Source: Aurelia coerulea
Lineage: Eukaryota; Cnidaria; Scyphozoa; Semaeostomeae; Ulmaridae
Assembly: GCA_039566865.1 (NCBI GenBank)
Contig: CM076957.1
Location: 14,207,896 to 14,271,895, forward strand
Reading direction: 5' to 3'
DNA length: 64,000 bases
Under the pieces are notes generated by a model. That model was not told the DNA's origin and ran no database searches. It saw nothing but the letters and a program-made list of their open reading frames with translations. Below are positions 1-12,600 of the stretch, in pieces. A program made the translations under genes and the position numbers. The first letter of the stretch is position 1. Every line of letters starts with the position of its first letter.

Positions 1-2158
1 TCATTGGCCTGAGTGAAACTCAATTAGATATCATTGGTATCATTGGCCTGAGTGAAACTCGATTAGATATCGTTGGTATCATTGGCCTGAGTGAAACTGG
101 ATTAGATATCATTGGTCTCATTGGCCTGAGTGAAACTCGATTAGATATCATTGGTATCATTGGCCTGAGTGAAACTCGATTAGATATCATTGGTATCATT
201 GGCCTGAGTGAAACTCGATTAGATATCATTGGTATCATTGGCCTGAGGCCTGAGTGAAACTCGATTAGATATCATTGGTCTCATTGGCCTGAGTGAAACT
301 CTATTAGATATCATTGGTATCATTGGCCTGAGTGAGAATCGATTAGATAACATTGGTATCATTGGCCTGAGTGAAACTCGATTAGATATCATTGGTATCA
401 TTGGCCTGAGTGAAACTCAATTAGATATCATTGGTATCATTGGCCTGAGTGAAACTCGATTAGATATCGTTGGTATCATTGGCCTGAGTGAAACTGGATT
501 AGATATCATTGGTCTCATTGGCCTGAGTGAAACTCGATTAGATATCATTGGTATCATTGGCCTGAGTGAGAATCGATTAGATATCATTGGTATCATTGGC
601 CCGAGTGAAACTCGATTAGATATCATTGGTATCATTGGCCTGAGTGAAACTCGATTAGATATCATTGGTATCATTGGCCTGAGTGAAACTCGATTAGATA
701 TCATTGGTATCATTGGCCTGAGGCCTGAGTGAAACTCGATTAGATATCATTGGTCTCATTGGCCTGAGTGAAACTCGATTAGATATCATTGGTATCATTG
801 GCCTGAGTGAGAATCGATTAGATATCATTGGTATCATTGGCCCGAGTGAAACTCGATTAGATATCATTGGTATCATTGGCCTGAGTGAAACTCTATTAGA
901 TATCATTGGTATCATTGGCCTGAGTGAGAATCGATTAGATAACATTGGTATCATTGGCCTGAGTGAAACTCGATTAGATATCATTGGTATCATTGGCCTG
1001 AGTGAAACTCAATTAGATATCATTGGTATCATTGGCCTGAGTGAAACTCGATTAGATATCGTTGGTATCATTGGCCTGAGTGAAACTGGATTAGATATCA
1101 TTGGTCTCATTGGCCTGAGTGAAACTCGATTAGATATCATTGGTATCATTGGCCTGAGTGAGAATCGATTAGATATCATTGGTATCATTGGCCCGAGTGA
1201 AACTCGATTAGATATCATTGGTATCATTGGCCTGAGTGAAACTCGATTAGATATCATTGGTATCATTGGCCTGAGTGAAACTCGATTAGATATCATTGGT
1301 ATCATTGGCCTGACTGAGAATCGATTAGATATCATTGGTATCATTGGCCTGAGTGAAACTCGATTAGATATCATTGGTATCATTGGCCTGAGTGAAACTC
1401 GATTAGATATCATTGGTATCATTGGCCTGAGTGAGAATCGATTAGATATCATTGGTATCATTGGCCTGAGTGAGAATCGATCAGATATCATTGGTATCAT
1501 TGGCCTGAGTGAAACTCGATTAGATATCATTGGTATCATTGGCCTGAGTGAAACTCGATTAGATATCATTGGTATCATTGGCCTGAGTGAGAATCGATTA
1601 GATATCATTGGTATCATTGGCCTGAGTGAAACTCGATTAGATATCATTGGTATCATTGGCCTGAGTGAAACTCGATTAGATATCATTGGTATCATTGGCC
1701 TGAGTGAAACTCGATTAGATATCATTGGTCTCATTGGCCTGAGTGAAACTCGATTCGATATCATTGGTATCATTGGCCTGAGTGAAACTCGATTAGATAT
1801 CATTGGTCTCATTGGCCTGAGTGAAACTCGATTAGATATCATTGGTATCATTGGCCTGAGTGAAACTCGATTAGATATCGTTGGTATCATTGGCCTGAGT
1901 GAAACTCTATTAGATATCATTGGTATCATTGGCCTGAGTGAAACTCGATTAGATATCATTGGGATCATTGGCCTGAGTGAAACTCGATTAGATATCATTG
2001 GTATCATTGGTCTCATTGGCCTGAGTGAGAATCGATTAGATATCATTGGTATCATTGGCCTGAGTGAAACTCGATTAGATATCATTGGTCTCATTGGCCT
2101 GAGTGAAACTCGATTAGATATCATTGGTATCATTGGCTTGAGTGAGAATCGATTAGAT
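1..2158 (+). repeat. 39-bp minisatellite, about 55 copies, derived from a LINE endonuclease motif
   Basis: A 39-bp unit repeats head to tail. Read on the + strand it encodes IIGLSETRLDIIG with few substitutions (ETR or ENR, RLD or QLD or LLD). A 7-bp duplication of ggcctga occurs near 241 and near 721 and shifts the frame at each place. From 722 the + frame stays open to a TAA at 2300-2302 and continues directly into endonuclease-like sequence. The minus strand is also largely open, reading MIPMISNRVSLRP per unit, because a 39-bp unit without stops is open in every copy. No unit contains a + strand in-frame ATG, so I do not call this a gene. Confidence 0.95.
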
Positions 2159-2302
2159 GAAACGGTAAGAGACTCCGATGTGAACATTATTAATGGTTAT
2201 GCTATTTACAGAAATGGTTATAATGGCGATGGTGGAGGAGTGGCAATTTACGTGAAAGACAGCTTGCCCAAATCAATTGCAAAGATCAAAGGCGATAAGT
2301 AA
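722..2302 (+). pseudogene. LINE apurinic-type endonuclease (EEP) remnant with expanded repeat
   Basis: After the last 39-bp unit the + frame reads RLDETVRDSDVNIINGYAIY, then NGDGGGVAIYVKDSLPKS and a TAA at 2300. The order I(I)GLSET, N-x-x-GY and GGGVAIYV is that of the N-terminal exonuclease-endonuclease-phosphatase domain of LINE ORF2 proteins, in which the E of the SET motif is a catalytic metal-binding residue. Only a short part of the domain survives, and no reverse transcriptase follows. The stop-to-stop frame is about 526 codons, mostly repeat, with no in-frame ATG. It is best read as a broken LINE 5' part whose catalytic-motif segment was amplified. Confidence 0.85.
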
Positions 2303-3592
2303 GAACTTCTCACACTTTAATTCATACCAAGTCATGCCAAAACTTTTCTCGTTATGTGCTAGTACCATCCTCCAACCTCGGGAGTGGATGATATCTCTTT
2401 CGAAAATTTAAGTGGTGACACTACTTGTGACTTAAAAGCAATCAAAATATGAATGCCAAGAAATTCCAAATGATCTATTCCGAGTTTCAGTTCCCTTCCC
2501 GCAATTAATAAAAGAAGTATACAAGAGTTGCTGCTACGACCAATGCGCAAAATTAACGGAAAACATCAAAAACACTAATAGACCATTTCTCAACAACGAG
2601 CCCCAGGTACATCTTAACAGCAGATGTTTTACGGGTTGAGATGGTTGATCACTACATGGTGTCCGGTGCAAGAAAAATTAATAATTGGAAACTCAAGAAA
2701 AAATCCTAAATCGTGCACTAGACCGAGCTTGAAGACTGATAAAAAAGCCTAAATTAGATTCTAAGAATTTTCGCCAATTTTGTTGTCTTCAGTTTTGGAG
2801 CTGTAAGGAAGTTTCTAAAAATTTTCGTTTTCGAAAACACTGAAAACGATAAAAAACCGTCGATGAAATTTCAAAAGAGTCGCCATTAATTGGCAAAGAG
2901 GAAACGTTTTCGGGGTAATTTAGGGATTTGGAAACTGATCAATTGTAATCTGCTGCACGAGCACTGGTTCTATTTTGAGAGAAATGCAAAATTACTTTCA
3001 GTGATACAAAGAACTGTAACAGGCCCTAGGTAAGAAAGATATTATTTTTACGAAAGGGGAGGTTTCATTCAAATTTAGACCTTCGTGTTATTCGACTCTG
3101 GCAGGAAAATATCCTAAATTTAAGAAATTGGTTAACAACCGCAAACCCAAGTCTCGTATAAAATAATGCGTGTCTGTGGCAAAACGTGGTCTCGAACATT
3201 AAAGTAAGTTGACAGAGATAAACAGCTGAATCAAGAGCTGCATATGCAAGTCTAAAATTAGACTATTGTACTTGATGATCTTGACAGGTGAGTGGATATT
3301 GTTTAGCTAGGGGCGAAATAGCATGCGTAGGCGTTTCCTTTGTCCTATATATAGATTACGTACACTTAGCTCTGTTCCCTCATTTTAAGAAGGACTTTCG
3401 CCTAGTGGTGGGACATTTTGCAAAGTATTTGGGGAGCGAATTTATCGTTGCAGTAAAAAAGAATTGTTCATCGCTTCCCTCGTACCCCTAATGTCGGCCA
3501 CGCACATTGGCAAAGGTGGTCATGATTTCTTTACAAGCCTGGGATTGTAGTAATTGGCTAACACAAAAACGAATCAAGCAAATGGTACTTAC
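2303..3592. other. No gene seen; probable transporter intron
   Basis: AT-rich sequence with no recognised coding exon, tRNA or clear transposon end. C-terminal exons of the SLC22A18-like gene would be expected on the minus strand here or further left. I looked for the last transmembrane segments and did not recognise them. Confidence 0.5.
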
Positions 3593-3694
3593 CATAAGTA
3601 AATACGCTATAGCTATTATGAGGACAGACCAGTTAAGCAATGTTGTATCTTTGAATCTTTTTGTCAATATTCCAACACCAATACCTTGTATAAG
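3593..3694 (-). CDS. SLC22A18-like exon 6
   Basis: Starts after ttctattcag and encodes LIQGIGVGILTKRFKDTTLL, then NWSVLIIAIAYLLM, residues 337-370. Donor is GTAAGT, phase 0. It is the last exon I can recognise; the final helices are absent. Confidence 0.8.
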
Positions 3695-6600
3695 CTGAAT
3701 AGAAGGAAAATTGAAACAGAAATTAAATGTAGTCTTCATTAGTAATTCTACGTCATTGCAAATTTCATGGGACATCTATTTTGAAACGAATTTCGGTCCA
3801 CTGTAAAATAATATGAAAATATTTTCAATATGTTCAATTGGATCAAGTCAATGAAAAACAGCAACAGTACAAAGCTAACTAAAACAAAAATATTTCTAAA
3901 AATATCAAACTTGTTTTCAGTTCACTACAATAACAATATATTTCGTTACTGTTCTTTGACATTATAATACAGTGTGACAGAAGATTGTAAATTGAGGGAT
4001 TTCCCCGGCCAATTAGTCAAATTGCAAATATAAACATTGCGTCGGGAAACTAATTATCGAATTCAGCAGAAGCTGAGTTTTATCATTCTTCTTTCGATAT
4101 AAATCACCATCTGCTCCTGAAACCCCTGTTGCGTGCACAAAAAAGAGACAGTTATCCGTACATTTTTCAGGACATCTTCTGTGGCTTTCTTTGCTTTCAT
4201 TTGCGGCTCAGACGAATTATCTTTGTCTGCAATCACTTTTTTTTATATTCAGTATAAAAATTTACAAAAACGGGATTAATTATAACAACACTTACGAACT
4301 ACTTTACTGCACTACAAGAACGAGATACTAGGGGAGCAGGTGAAAGTGAAGGTGAAGTTGCGTATTTCAGCGCCAAGCACTGGGATCCCAGAAATAGAGC
4401 AAACCTAATGGAGTCCGCGACCCCTTGTCATGACGCTCTAGTGGTGGGGTCCTACCGGGTATCGAACCCACTCCGCCTGACTGTTCTGGCTGCAAAGTCA
4501 GAGGATTACACCACTGCGCCACAACACCTTAAAAGACCATGACTACCCCATGGCCTTGACATAAAGACGAGCAACTAAATTAAACAGAAATATACAATTA
4601 AATACAATTACTACTATAATTAAGCACAAATAATCTCTACTGATACACACTGGAGTCAGTTTCACATTGGATGTCAGGCAACCGTAGACGATGATGCTGA
4701 ACAACAGGACGCCCACCAAGAGAGCAACAACAACAGCAATTGCTGACGTCACTGCTCCCCGCCACGAGTCACCGCCGCTCAAGCATTTCGCCCATGCTAA
4801 CAGGTCGGGGTTGCTCTTTGCAACATTGGAAAGCTTTTAATTCAAGTGTGAGTTACACGTCAATCGCAATAATTTTATGTCACTTACGTTAATCACTTAT
4901 CGCATTATATCAGCGTGTCAATCACAAGAACTGATATTCTCCTACAAAATCTCCCCTGTTATATCGGCTATTGCAAACCAAGGGAAATCTACGGCCTATC
5001 CTGTCAGGCTGCAAAGGTATGCTTGAAAATCACATATTTGCCAAGGAACCAAGGCAGCTAACTCAATTCAAGGTTTCCTCAACCCATTTGGTGTTTTTGC
5101 ACGTTTTTGTCTTTTTGGTACCTTTTTTATACTGCCTTGTTTAATGGCGACTTACGCCCACTTTTAACACGCTGATGATGGTTCTTGGAAATTAGATCCG
5201 AAACGTTCTAATAATCATGGCTTAGTCACTCGTTCATTCACTTGGATTTGCCATTTTGTATTCTTGGACTTGTCATCTTTTCTCTTAAAATGGAAATGCT
5301 GAAATAATCAATATTGGATATAAAAAATCAATCCAAGGTCGAGCAAAAAGGATTGCAAAGGGAAGATGTGGAATATCCAATTTAAAGATAAATTTTAACA
5401 TTTGCCTCTTGAAACGCATTCATATTATGAAGAAGCTGTGGATTAAATGATTGAATTACAGAAAAAGATACGAAAATTGTAGAGTTTCTGTTCAGCTTGT
5501 CAATTAGATAATTAAATAAGATAACTTCAGCTCGAAGGTACCTTGAAAAGGATCAGTCAAAAATGGGCTGATGAATGATCAACTTTGAAATTTTGAAACC
5601 ATCCATTTCATCCCGAATGCACCCTTTAACAAAACTCCTTCTTTGAAATTTGGCAGTGAAACCATCAAAACAATGACACAAGTGTTATCCCGACGGCACC
5701 TTTGCAGCTTCCTTAAAATTTCAAAATGGCATCATTCAAGAAATGAAACAACTGTAGCACTTACAATTCCTAAAATTCCAGCATAGGATAAAACAAAGCC
5801 ATTTTCCTTTGGATCTAGCTTGAAGTAGTCCATAGCAACGATAGAAAACATTGACTGGAATATCCCAAATGGTACTCCACATATGCATTTAATAGCTAAC
5901 AGGTAGGCCACATTTGATATGCCTAAGATGCGTAGAATTCTTTTGAGGTTGAAGACTGAAGCATCCTCTTTTGGTTTGTCTGCAAGAAAAGATGAAAACA
6001 AATATTAAATGTGTTGTTGATGCACTGATATGCCTTCATTTTTATCAGTGGGCAAGATTTCGTCGACAATTCCCTCAACATTAGATAATTAGATCGCATA
6101 GACGGCGTATCTCGGCAAGATCCAAGGATGACATTATGGAATACTGCATGATAAATTCATCTTCAAAAACGGAGGACAAGAATTGTGACGATGATCATAT
6201 TCAAAAAGACCTTCCAAGTTGACAATTCCAAGTATTAAGACAATTTCAAGTAAAAAGACGAATCAAGTAAATCACCAAAGTGGTTGATGTCAGAATAGTT
6301 TCAATTATGCTTTTGATGTTTCGAAACAATTCTGTACTTTATCATCAGAATTCAATGTTAAAAAAGGACGAGGATGTTGTAACATTTAAAATCAACCTTC
6401 CTCATCTCTTTGGGTTAGCAAATTATTTTTGACTGATGGCTTAAAGTGCAATGTGAAACTATTTGCCGATGACACATCAATTTGCACAGTTGTTCATGAT
6501 CCACATACAGCTGCTCCTGATATGAACCATATGATCTGAATCTCATTAAGCTGTGGGCACACAATTGGCAAATGTCCTTTAATCCTGACGCAACCAAGCA

Positions 6601-9600
6601 AGCAGTCGAGGTGATCTCTTCAAAAAAAAAGAATTCCAACGAATCACCGACCCATCTTTTTTTAATGGCGTTCCAGTAATGAGGGTCCAGGAGCAAAAGC
6701 ACCTTGGTGTCATACTAGATTCTAAATTGTCCTTTGCTAGTCATATTCAATCAGTTATTTCCAAATGCGAACAAGGAATAGGGATGTTGAGATTCCTTTC
6801 GAAATATTTGCCGCGACACTCGCTAAACGAAATATATAAACTCTATGTCCGACCGCATCTGGATTATGGTGACATAATATATCACATTCCGCAAAATATC
6901 TGTGAATTTAGTCAAACTGTCACTTTGACCAATTCAATGGAAAAACTTGAATCGGTTCAATACTCTGCCGCATTGGAGGAAACTGGGGCTTGGAAGGGCA
7001 CATCTCGTCAGAAAATTTATAATGAACTTGGTTAGGAATCGCTCAACTTCCGACGATGGAGTGGTAACTGGGGCTTGGAAGGGCACATCTCGTCAGAAAA
7101 TTTATAATGAACTTGGTTAGGAATCGCTCAACCTCCGACGATGGAGTAGACGCCTCGTTCTTTTCTATAAGATCATCAATAGTTTGACTCCGGATTACAC
7201 AAAAATTCCTATACCTAAGCTTCAGGAATCTGACTACAAGCTGCAATAGGGCAAATACGTGCGAGAACTGAGGGATTCAAATCAAGTTTCTATCCAAACT
7301 GTTTGTCGGAATGGGAAAAACTTGAACCTGAGATTCAACAATCCTGCTCAGTGAATGTTTTCAAGAAAAAACTATTAACACTCATCCGTCCACCTTCAAA
7401 ACTGATCTACAACATTCACGACCCAAAGGGTTTATCAATTTTAACACAGCTTCGTGTAGGACTTAGCAAGATGAATTTTCACAAATTAAAACATAACTTC
7501 AGCGATACTTTAAATTCTTTGTGCCCTATAAATGATGGTATTGATGATACAGAGCATTTTTTGCTGCTCTGCTCTGCCATGCTTATGATGAAGATAGACG
7601 CGATCTCCTCAACAGTGTGAATGCGACATTGACCCCATGGATTAACAAACCTTTCAAATAAAAATTTACTCCAAATCATCCTGTATGGCCACGAAAAGTT
7701 ATCTTTAGATTTAAATAAAAAAATTCTCGAGGCAACGTTAAAATGTATTCAGGCCTCAGAACGGTTTCAGTAAGTTCGTAATTTTGTTGTTGAAAACCTC
7801 CTCTCTCTTGTAATTTGTTTTTTCTCACATTTTTTGTTTGTTTTTTGTTTATATTTTTTGTTGACGGAATTATGTCATTGTTATTTGCCAATTGCTATTT
7901 TGCAATATGTAATTTGTAATATTTAAAGCACTGTGTCCATATATCAATAAATTGCATGCACGAACAGTTGAAACTGCTGACACGATGCTGACATGCATGC
8001 AACTGTTCGAGAATTTGATTGGTTTAGGGCAGGCTGTTTTTAACTGATCACATGAAAATAAGAGCCTCGTTGTCGAAAGGAAAGGAAACCTATTCTGTCT
8101 GATAACAATCACACAAAAGAGGAAAACGAGGACCTTTTAAAATTCTAGAACACTATTTCAAAAGGCGAGATTGCTGAATCCCTGCTGACGAATCGTTTGA
8201 CTAACAGACAACGCTTTACAAGAAAAGACTTTGCAAGAAACAACGCTCACGTGAAAAAACGACGAAAGATCACATGTTTTCGAGATACCCCCCCCCCCCC
8301 CCTCGAAGTCGTCTACTTACATGGACACAGTGCCTTTAAATGTAATATCAATTTGAATCTCTATGTTAAATGTTATGGTCGCAGGGTTGCTATGTATTTC
8401 CATGCTCCTTGTGGCATCGTCTTGTAACCTTTGTCTGTTGATTGTAAATTTTATGGGAATATAAAAAACCACAACAGCAACAACAAAGTTTTGGCACTAA
8501 ACGACAAAAACGGCTTGCGTGATTGCGTGATCAGTTTCGTTCCGTGCAAAGTAAAAAGGAAATGATTTTCGAAGACTTTGTCGCTTTCTCCTACATTGGC
8601 AGAAAATCTTGGTACTAACCCCCAATCTGTTCCCTTACTTTAGGGGACATTTCTTTAATCTCGCAGTTGCCTGTTGGTAAATTCAATGGGCAGAAGTGTA
8701 AAGCTTTGCGAGACTGGGCCTTCTTGATTTACGGGTCAGTTGTTTGCCAGCGTATTGTCAGCAGGGGCATTCGTTAGGGGATGTGGGAGGTGAGATACTC
8801 CCCCCACCCACCCAATAATTTCTGAGTCGGTCCAAAATTTTCTCATAGGATCCGTGAGGGAAAAGTCAGTCCTCGACAAAGTCGGATGGACCGACTTCGT
8901 GGACCGACCGACCAACCACGAAAAAGCTCGAAAGGTCCACGATAGTTTGACCAAGTCCGAGTTGGTCCGATTTTTAATTTTTTTTTTTTGGACAAAGGTC
9001 GGCCCATGACGACAGTTAGAATATTCACAAGAAATGCTTGAAATGATTTGGAGAGTCGTTCTAAGCCAAAGCGCAGAAGATGGTATCTAAAAAAAAGAAT
9101 TCTTAGACGTATTGCAAAATTGCCCAGGCTCCCATTTTTTAGGGGCAAGCAATCACTGGCTTGTGAGAAGCGTTCTAAGACAAAGCAAAAGGTGTTTGTT
9201 AAAAGTTACAGATACTAAAAATGTTCAATCTGGCACTAGGGTGCCGGTGGTGGCAGTTATGTGGCGTTGGAAATCAGAAGTCTGTTGAAGTCTATGAATG
9301 ATGGCCTCATGACAGGCGCTATTCTGCTCGACTTGAGAAAAGCGTTCGATCTTGTCAACCATGAATTATTATTGGAAAAGTTAAAGTTATATCAGTGCTG
9401 CGGTAAAACACTTGAATGGTTCACTTCGTATTTCAACGAACGTAAGCAAATGGTTAATTTTAAAAATAACATCTCAGATCCTGAGGTTGTGAAGTCAGGG
9501 GTCCCACAAGGTTCAATCTTAGGACCATTATTATTCATCTTGTCCATGAATGACATACCATTAGAGATAAAAGAAGGTGCACTAGAAATGTATGCAGATG

Positions 9601-12600
9601 ATAGCACCGTGTCAATTTCTGGCAAAACTATCCAAGAGATTGAAACAAAGTTGAACACATCTGCTAGACAAATCGCAACGTGGTGCAATAAAAACAAGAT
9701 GGCTCCAAGCTGAAAAGAAACCAAGAAACCAATTCTTCGGAATATTGGGTCTGCGCGCAGGCTAACTTGAAGATAAATACCTTGTTTGTTGATATTGTTG
9801 CATGGAGAGTTGGAATATCAATCTTGAAAGTCCAAATTTGATTCCATCTCCAAACCAGAGGTTTCGGGTTTTGGCCTAACTGAAAACGTCTCGATGAATC
9901 TCCTCAGTCATATATAAAGTGTAGTAGTGTGAGCATGCTAAGGCACACATGTTTAGGCATACATTTCAATTGAAATTGGAAAGCTAAACATTGACAAACA
10001 TAACAATGTCAAAGGGAAAATACACAAATGAATATATTTCTTCAATCAAAGTGCACCTGCAAAAGAGCCAAGCACGAATGAGCAATTTAAGGATCTTATC
10101 CAGGGATAATTTTCCCTTGGGTATATTTAATTTCTTGTTTTGTAAGAAAGATTAAACAAAATGCATGTCATTAAAGTCATGGAGATTGCAAGAACTAATT
10201 CATTTTTTACACCCAAGAAAACTATTTCGCGTGTAACTTTGTTTTATGAGACAGATGCAATGCTAACTTTTCCAAAATTTTGAAGCATAAAAAAAGATAT
10301 CTTTTCAGGACAAAATGGATGAATTTGATTGAATTTCTATTCAAATATTTTCCTCAGCATGAGGCTCTATTCTCTTATTTCTCGGTAATTCAGGAGATTC
10401 CCCAAAATAGCGCGTTTGCAGTTTAGGCCAAAACCCAAAAGCTGTGGTTTGGAGGTTCAGGCAAATTTCAACTTTGAAGATTAATATTCCCATTCTCAAT
10501 GCACCAATATCAACAAACAAGGTATCTATCTTCAAGTTAGCTATTGAGGATTATATAAAGAATTCTTATGGATTGATTGGACCTAAATTCTTTTCGCTAG
10601 TTCCGATCAAATCCGTTGCGTTTTTTTGGACAACAGGTACACTTTTGTCGGAAATTCTTTTGCTTTCCTTTAAATCCCTCAGATCCTCTAAATGCCTCTA
10701 AACCACCGTCTATTTTTCCAGAAACAAAAAAAAAATAGATTATTTATCAGGATTTGCATAAGGCATATATATATTGCTCAAAATGATGTTGTGTGTGACC
10801 TCTGTGCCCCACCACCTATCAATAGTAATGCCCATAACATTTTTGGGAACAGCTTTTCAAGTATTTGTTGAAGGACCCTTGCGGAAAGCGGAAACAACTA
10901 AATTCTGTTTGCGGATTTGCGGAAATAGGGGAAAAAAGTTGCGGAAATGCAAAATTGTATACCCATCAGTGACCCCCATCGAGGGAATTGGTGGGCGTTT
11001 GAAAAAATCTACGCTGAATGTTCAGGGACAGACAACATGGGAGCTACAATCCTGGCCAAAAGAAGCTGGGACGCAGGCAAATTTCAGTGTCTTCATGATG
11101 TTTCCTAAAATATCGAGGAGAAAACATACGTTTAGAGTCTCCTAATCCCTCCTTCCCCCTACTTCAATGTTGAGAAGGTCGAAAGGCGTTTGATTCAAGC
11201 AACTTTGAGAAGGGGGGTGCGGGGGGCACGTAATCAAAGACCGAAGTAGTGCAATTTTATGATTTGTCCCAAGTATTTTGGCCAAGATTGTCTGAAAAAT
11301 TGCTTTCACTACCTATCATATATGTTTCTATGAATCCAAATCTACTTGTATCAGACAATTTCTTTCACTATGAATGAATAGCCACTAACTGTGGACTTAA
11401 CTCCAGAGTACTTCAGATGTTAATGTTTTCATTGTTACTGGTTCATCCATCAGAACTATGACGTCATCAAATTATGCAAAATTTTCCCATGACGTTCAGC
11501 GAAACTCCTCTTGTGCACGAAACCTGCCAATGATTTTCGCCTGAAAACATCACAGTTATCAAAGAGAACTGAAAACAAAGTTCCTTTTGAATCAGTGCAA
11601 ATTCTGCGCCTCCGCAGTGCAATTGTCTTATTTTCAAATGTACCGTTATCCAATTCTCTAACTATTCATTCATTTTCAATGAGATTAAATTCGCTCCACC
11701 AAACTTGCATTCACCCTGGACGGCATTGAATGGTCTATTGTGCCCGATGAATTGTAATCCACAACTTTTTGTTGAAGAAGAATATACCTGTTGCATAGCA
11801 GCAAAGCGGATCTGCACTGTCTGGAAAATTGAGAAAGGGATCAAATTTGTCAACGCCGCTCCCTACTTTAAACATTAATAACGTCGGCAACGTTTGCCCT
11901 ATTCTAACAAATTTTGTCTCATTTTAATGAGAAAAATGAGCTTTATTAGCCTATAGCAGTATTTGCATCGATATTTTCGTGAAATATGATTTCTGACGGT
12001 TCTCAATAGAGTTCAAAAGAAACTTATCCGGAACTGTTTATTTTAAGTTTTTTAATTTTGGAGCGCCGTGACATTTCCACCTTCCAGGCAATTTTTACTT
12101 GGTTTTTTTGCATGAATAGGAAGACTTTGATGTTAAAATGTGGAATCAGACGAATTTGCCAAAAAAGCGTGACTTATCCCAAAATTATGGGGCATTTTTC
12201 TGTGGAGCGCCGTTGTGAGAACCGAAGAATTCACAAGAAACCGGACCTCAAACAATGAGCCCAAAAGCTTTCTTGCAATGATAAGTCATTTTCAAAGAGC
12301 AGCGGAGTACACAATCTTACGATAGCGGAAGAAAGCTCAGAATCCTAATGTATGTCACTTTTTATAAGGGAATCTTTGTGTGAGTGAAAATTGCAGCAAT
12401 TTTGCCACGCCCAGTTTTAAGAAGGTGCTCAGCGAATTTAACGAACAACGCCTATTTCGGCATAGATAGCTGAGAACTCACTTCTTGTGTTGGGGATGAC
12501 GGTGTTAAAATTTCACACAGAAATCTCTATGGGTTCTCAAGCTATGAGGTATTATTTGTTAACAATCATTTTCAGACAATCCTGGCCAAAAGAAGCTGGG

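Noticed and set aside
1..2158. CRISPR-like array
   Set aside because: Units are contiguous with no unique spacers, and the surrounding DNA is eukaryotic.
20..2187. Several minus-strand open frames of MIPMISNRVSLRP repeats, up to 392 codons
   Set aside because: They are the complement of a 39-bp repeat whose + strand meaning is a LINE endonuclease motif. The 39-bp period automatically keeps frames open.
4450..4530. tRNA gene (minus) and its copy at 53911-53997
   Set aside because: A- and B-box-like words are present, but there is no paired acceptor stem, and both copies share a non-tRNA body: a SINE.
4543..4782. 79-codon minus-strand frame with hydrophobic segments
   Set aside because: Lies in a transporter intron beside a SINE, matches no recognised family, and does not fit the splice phase of exons 5 and 6.
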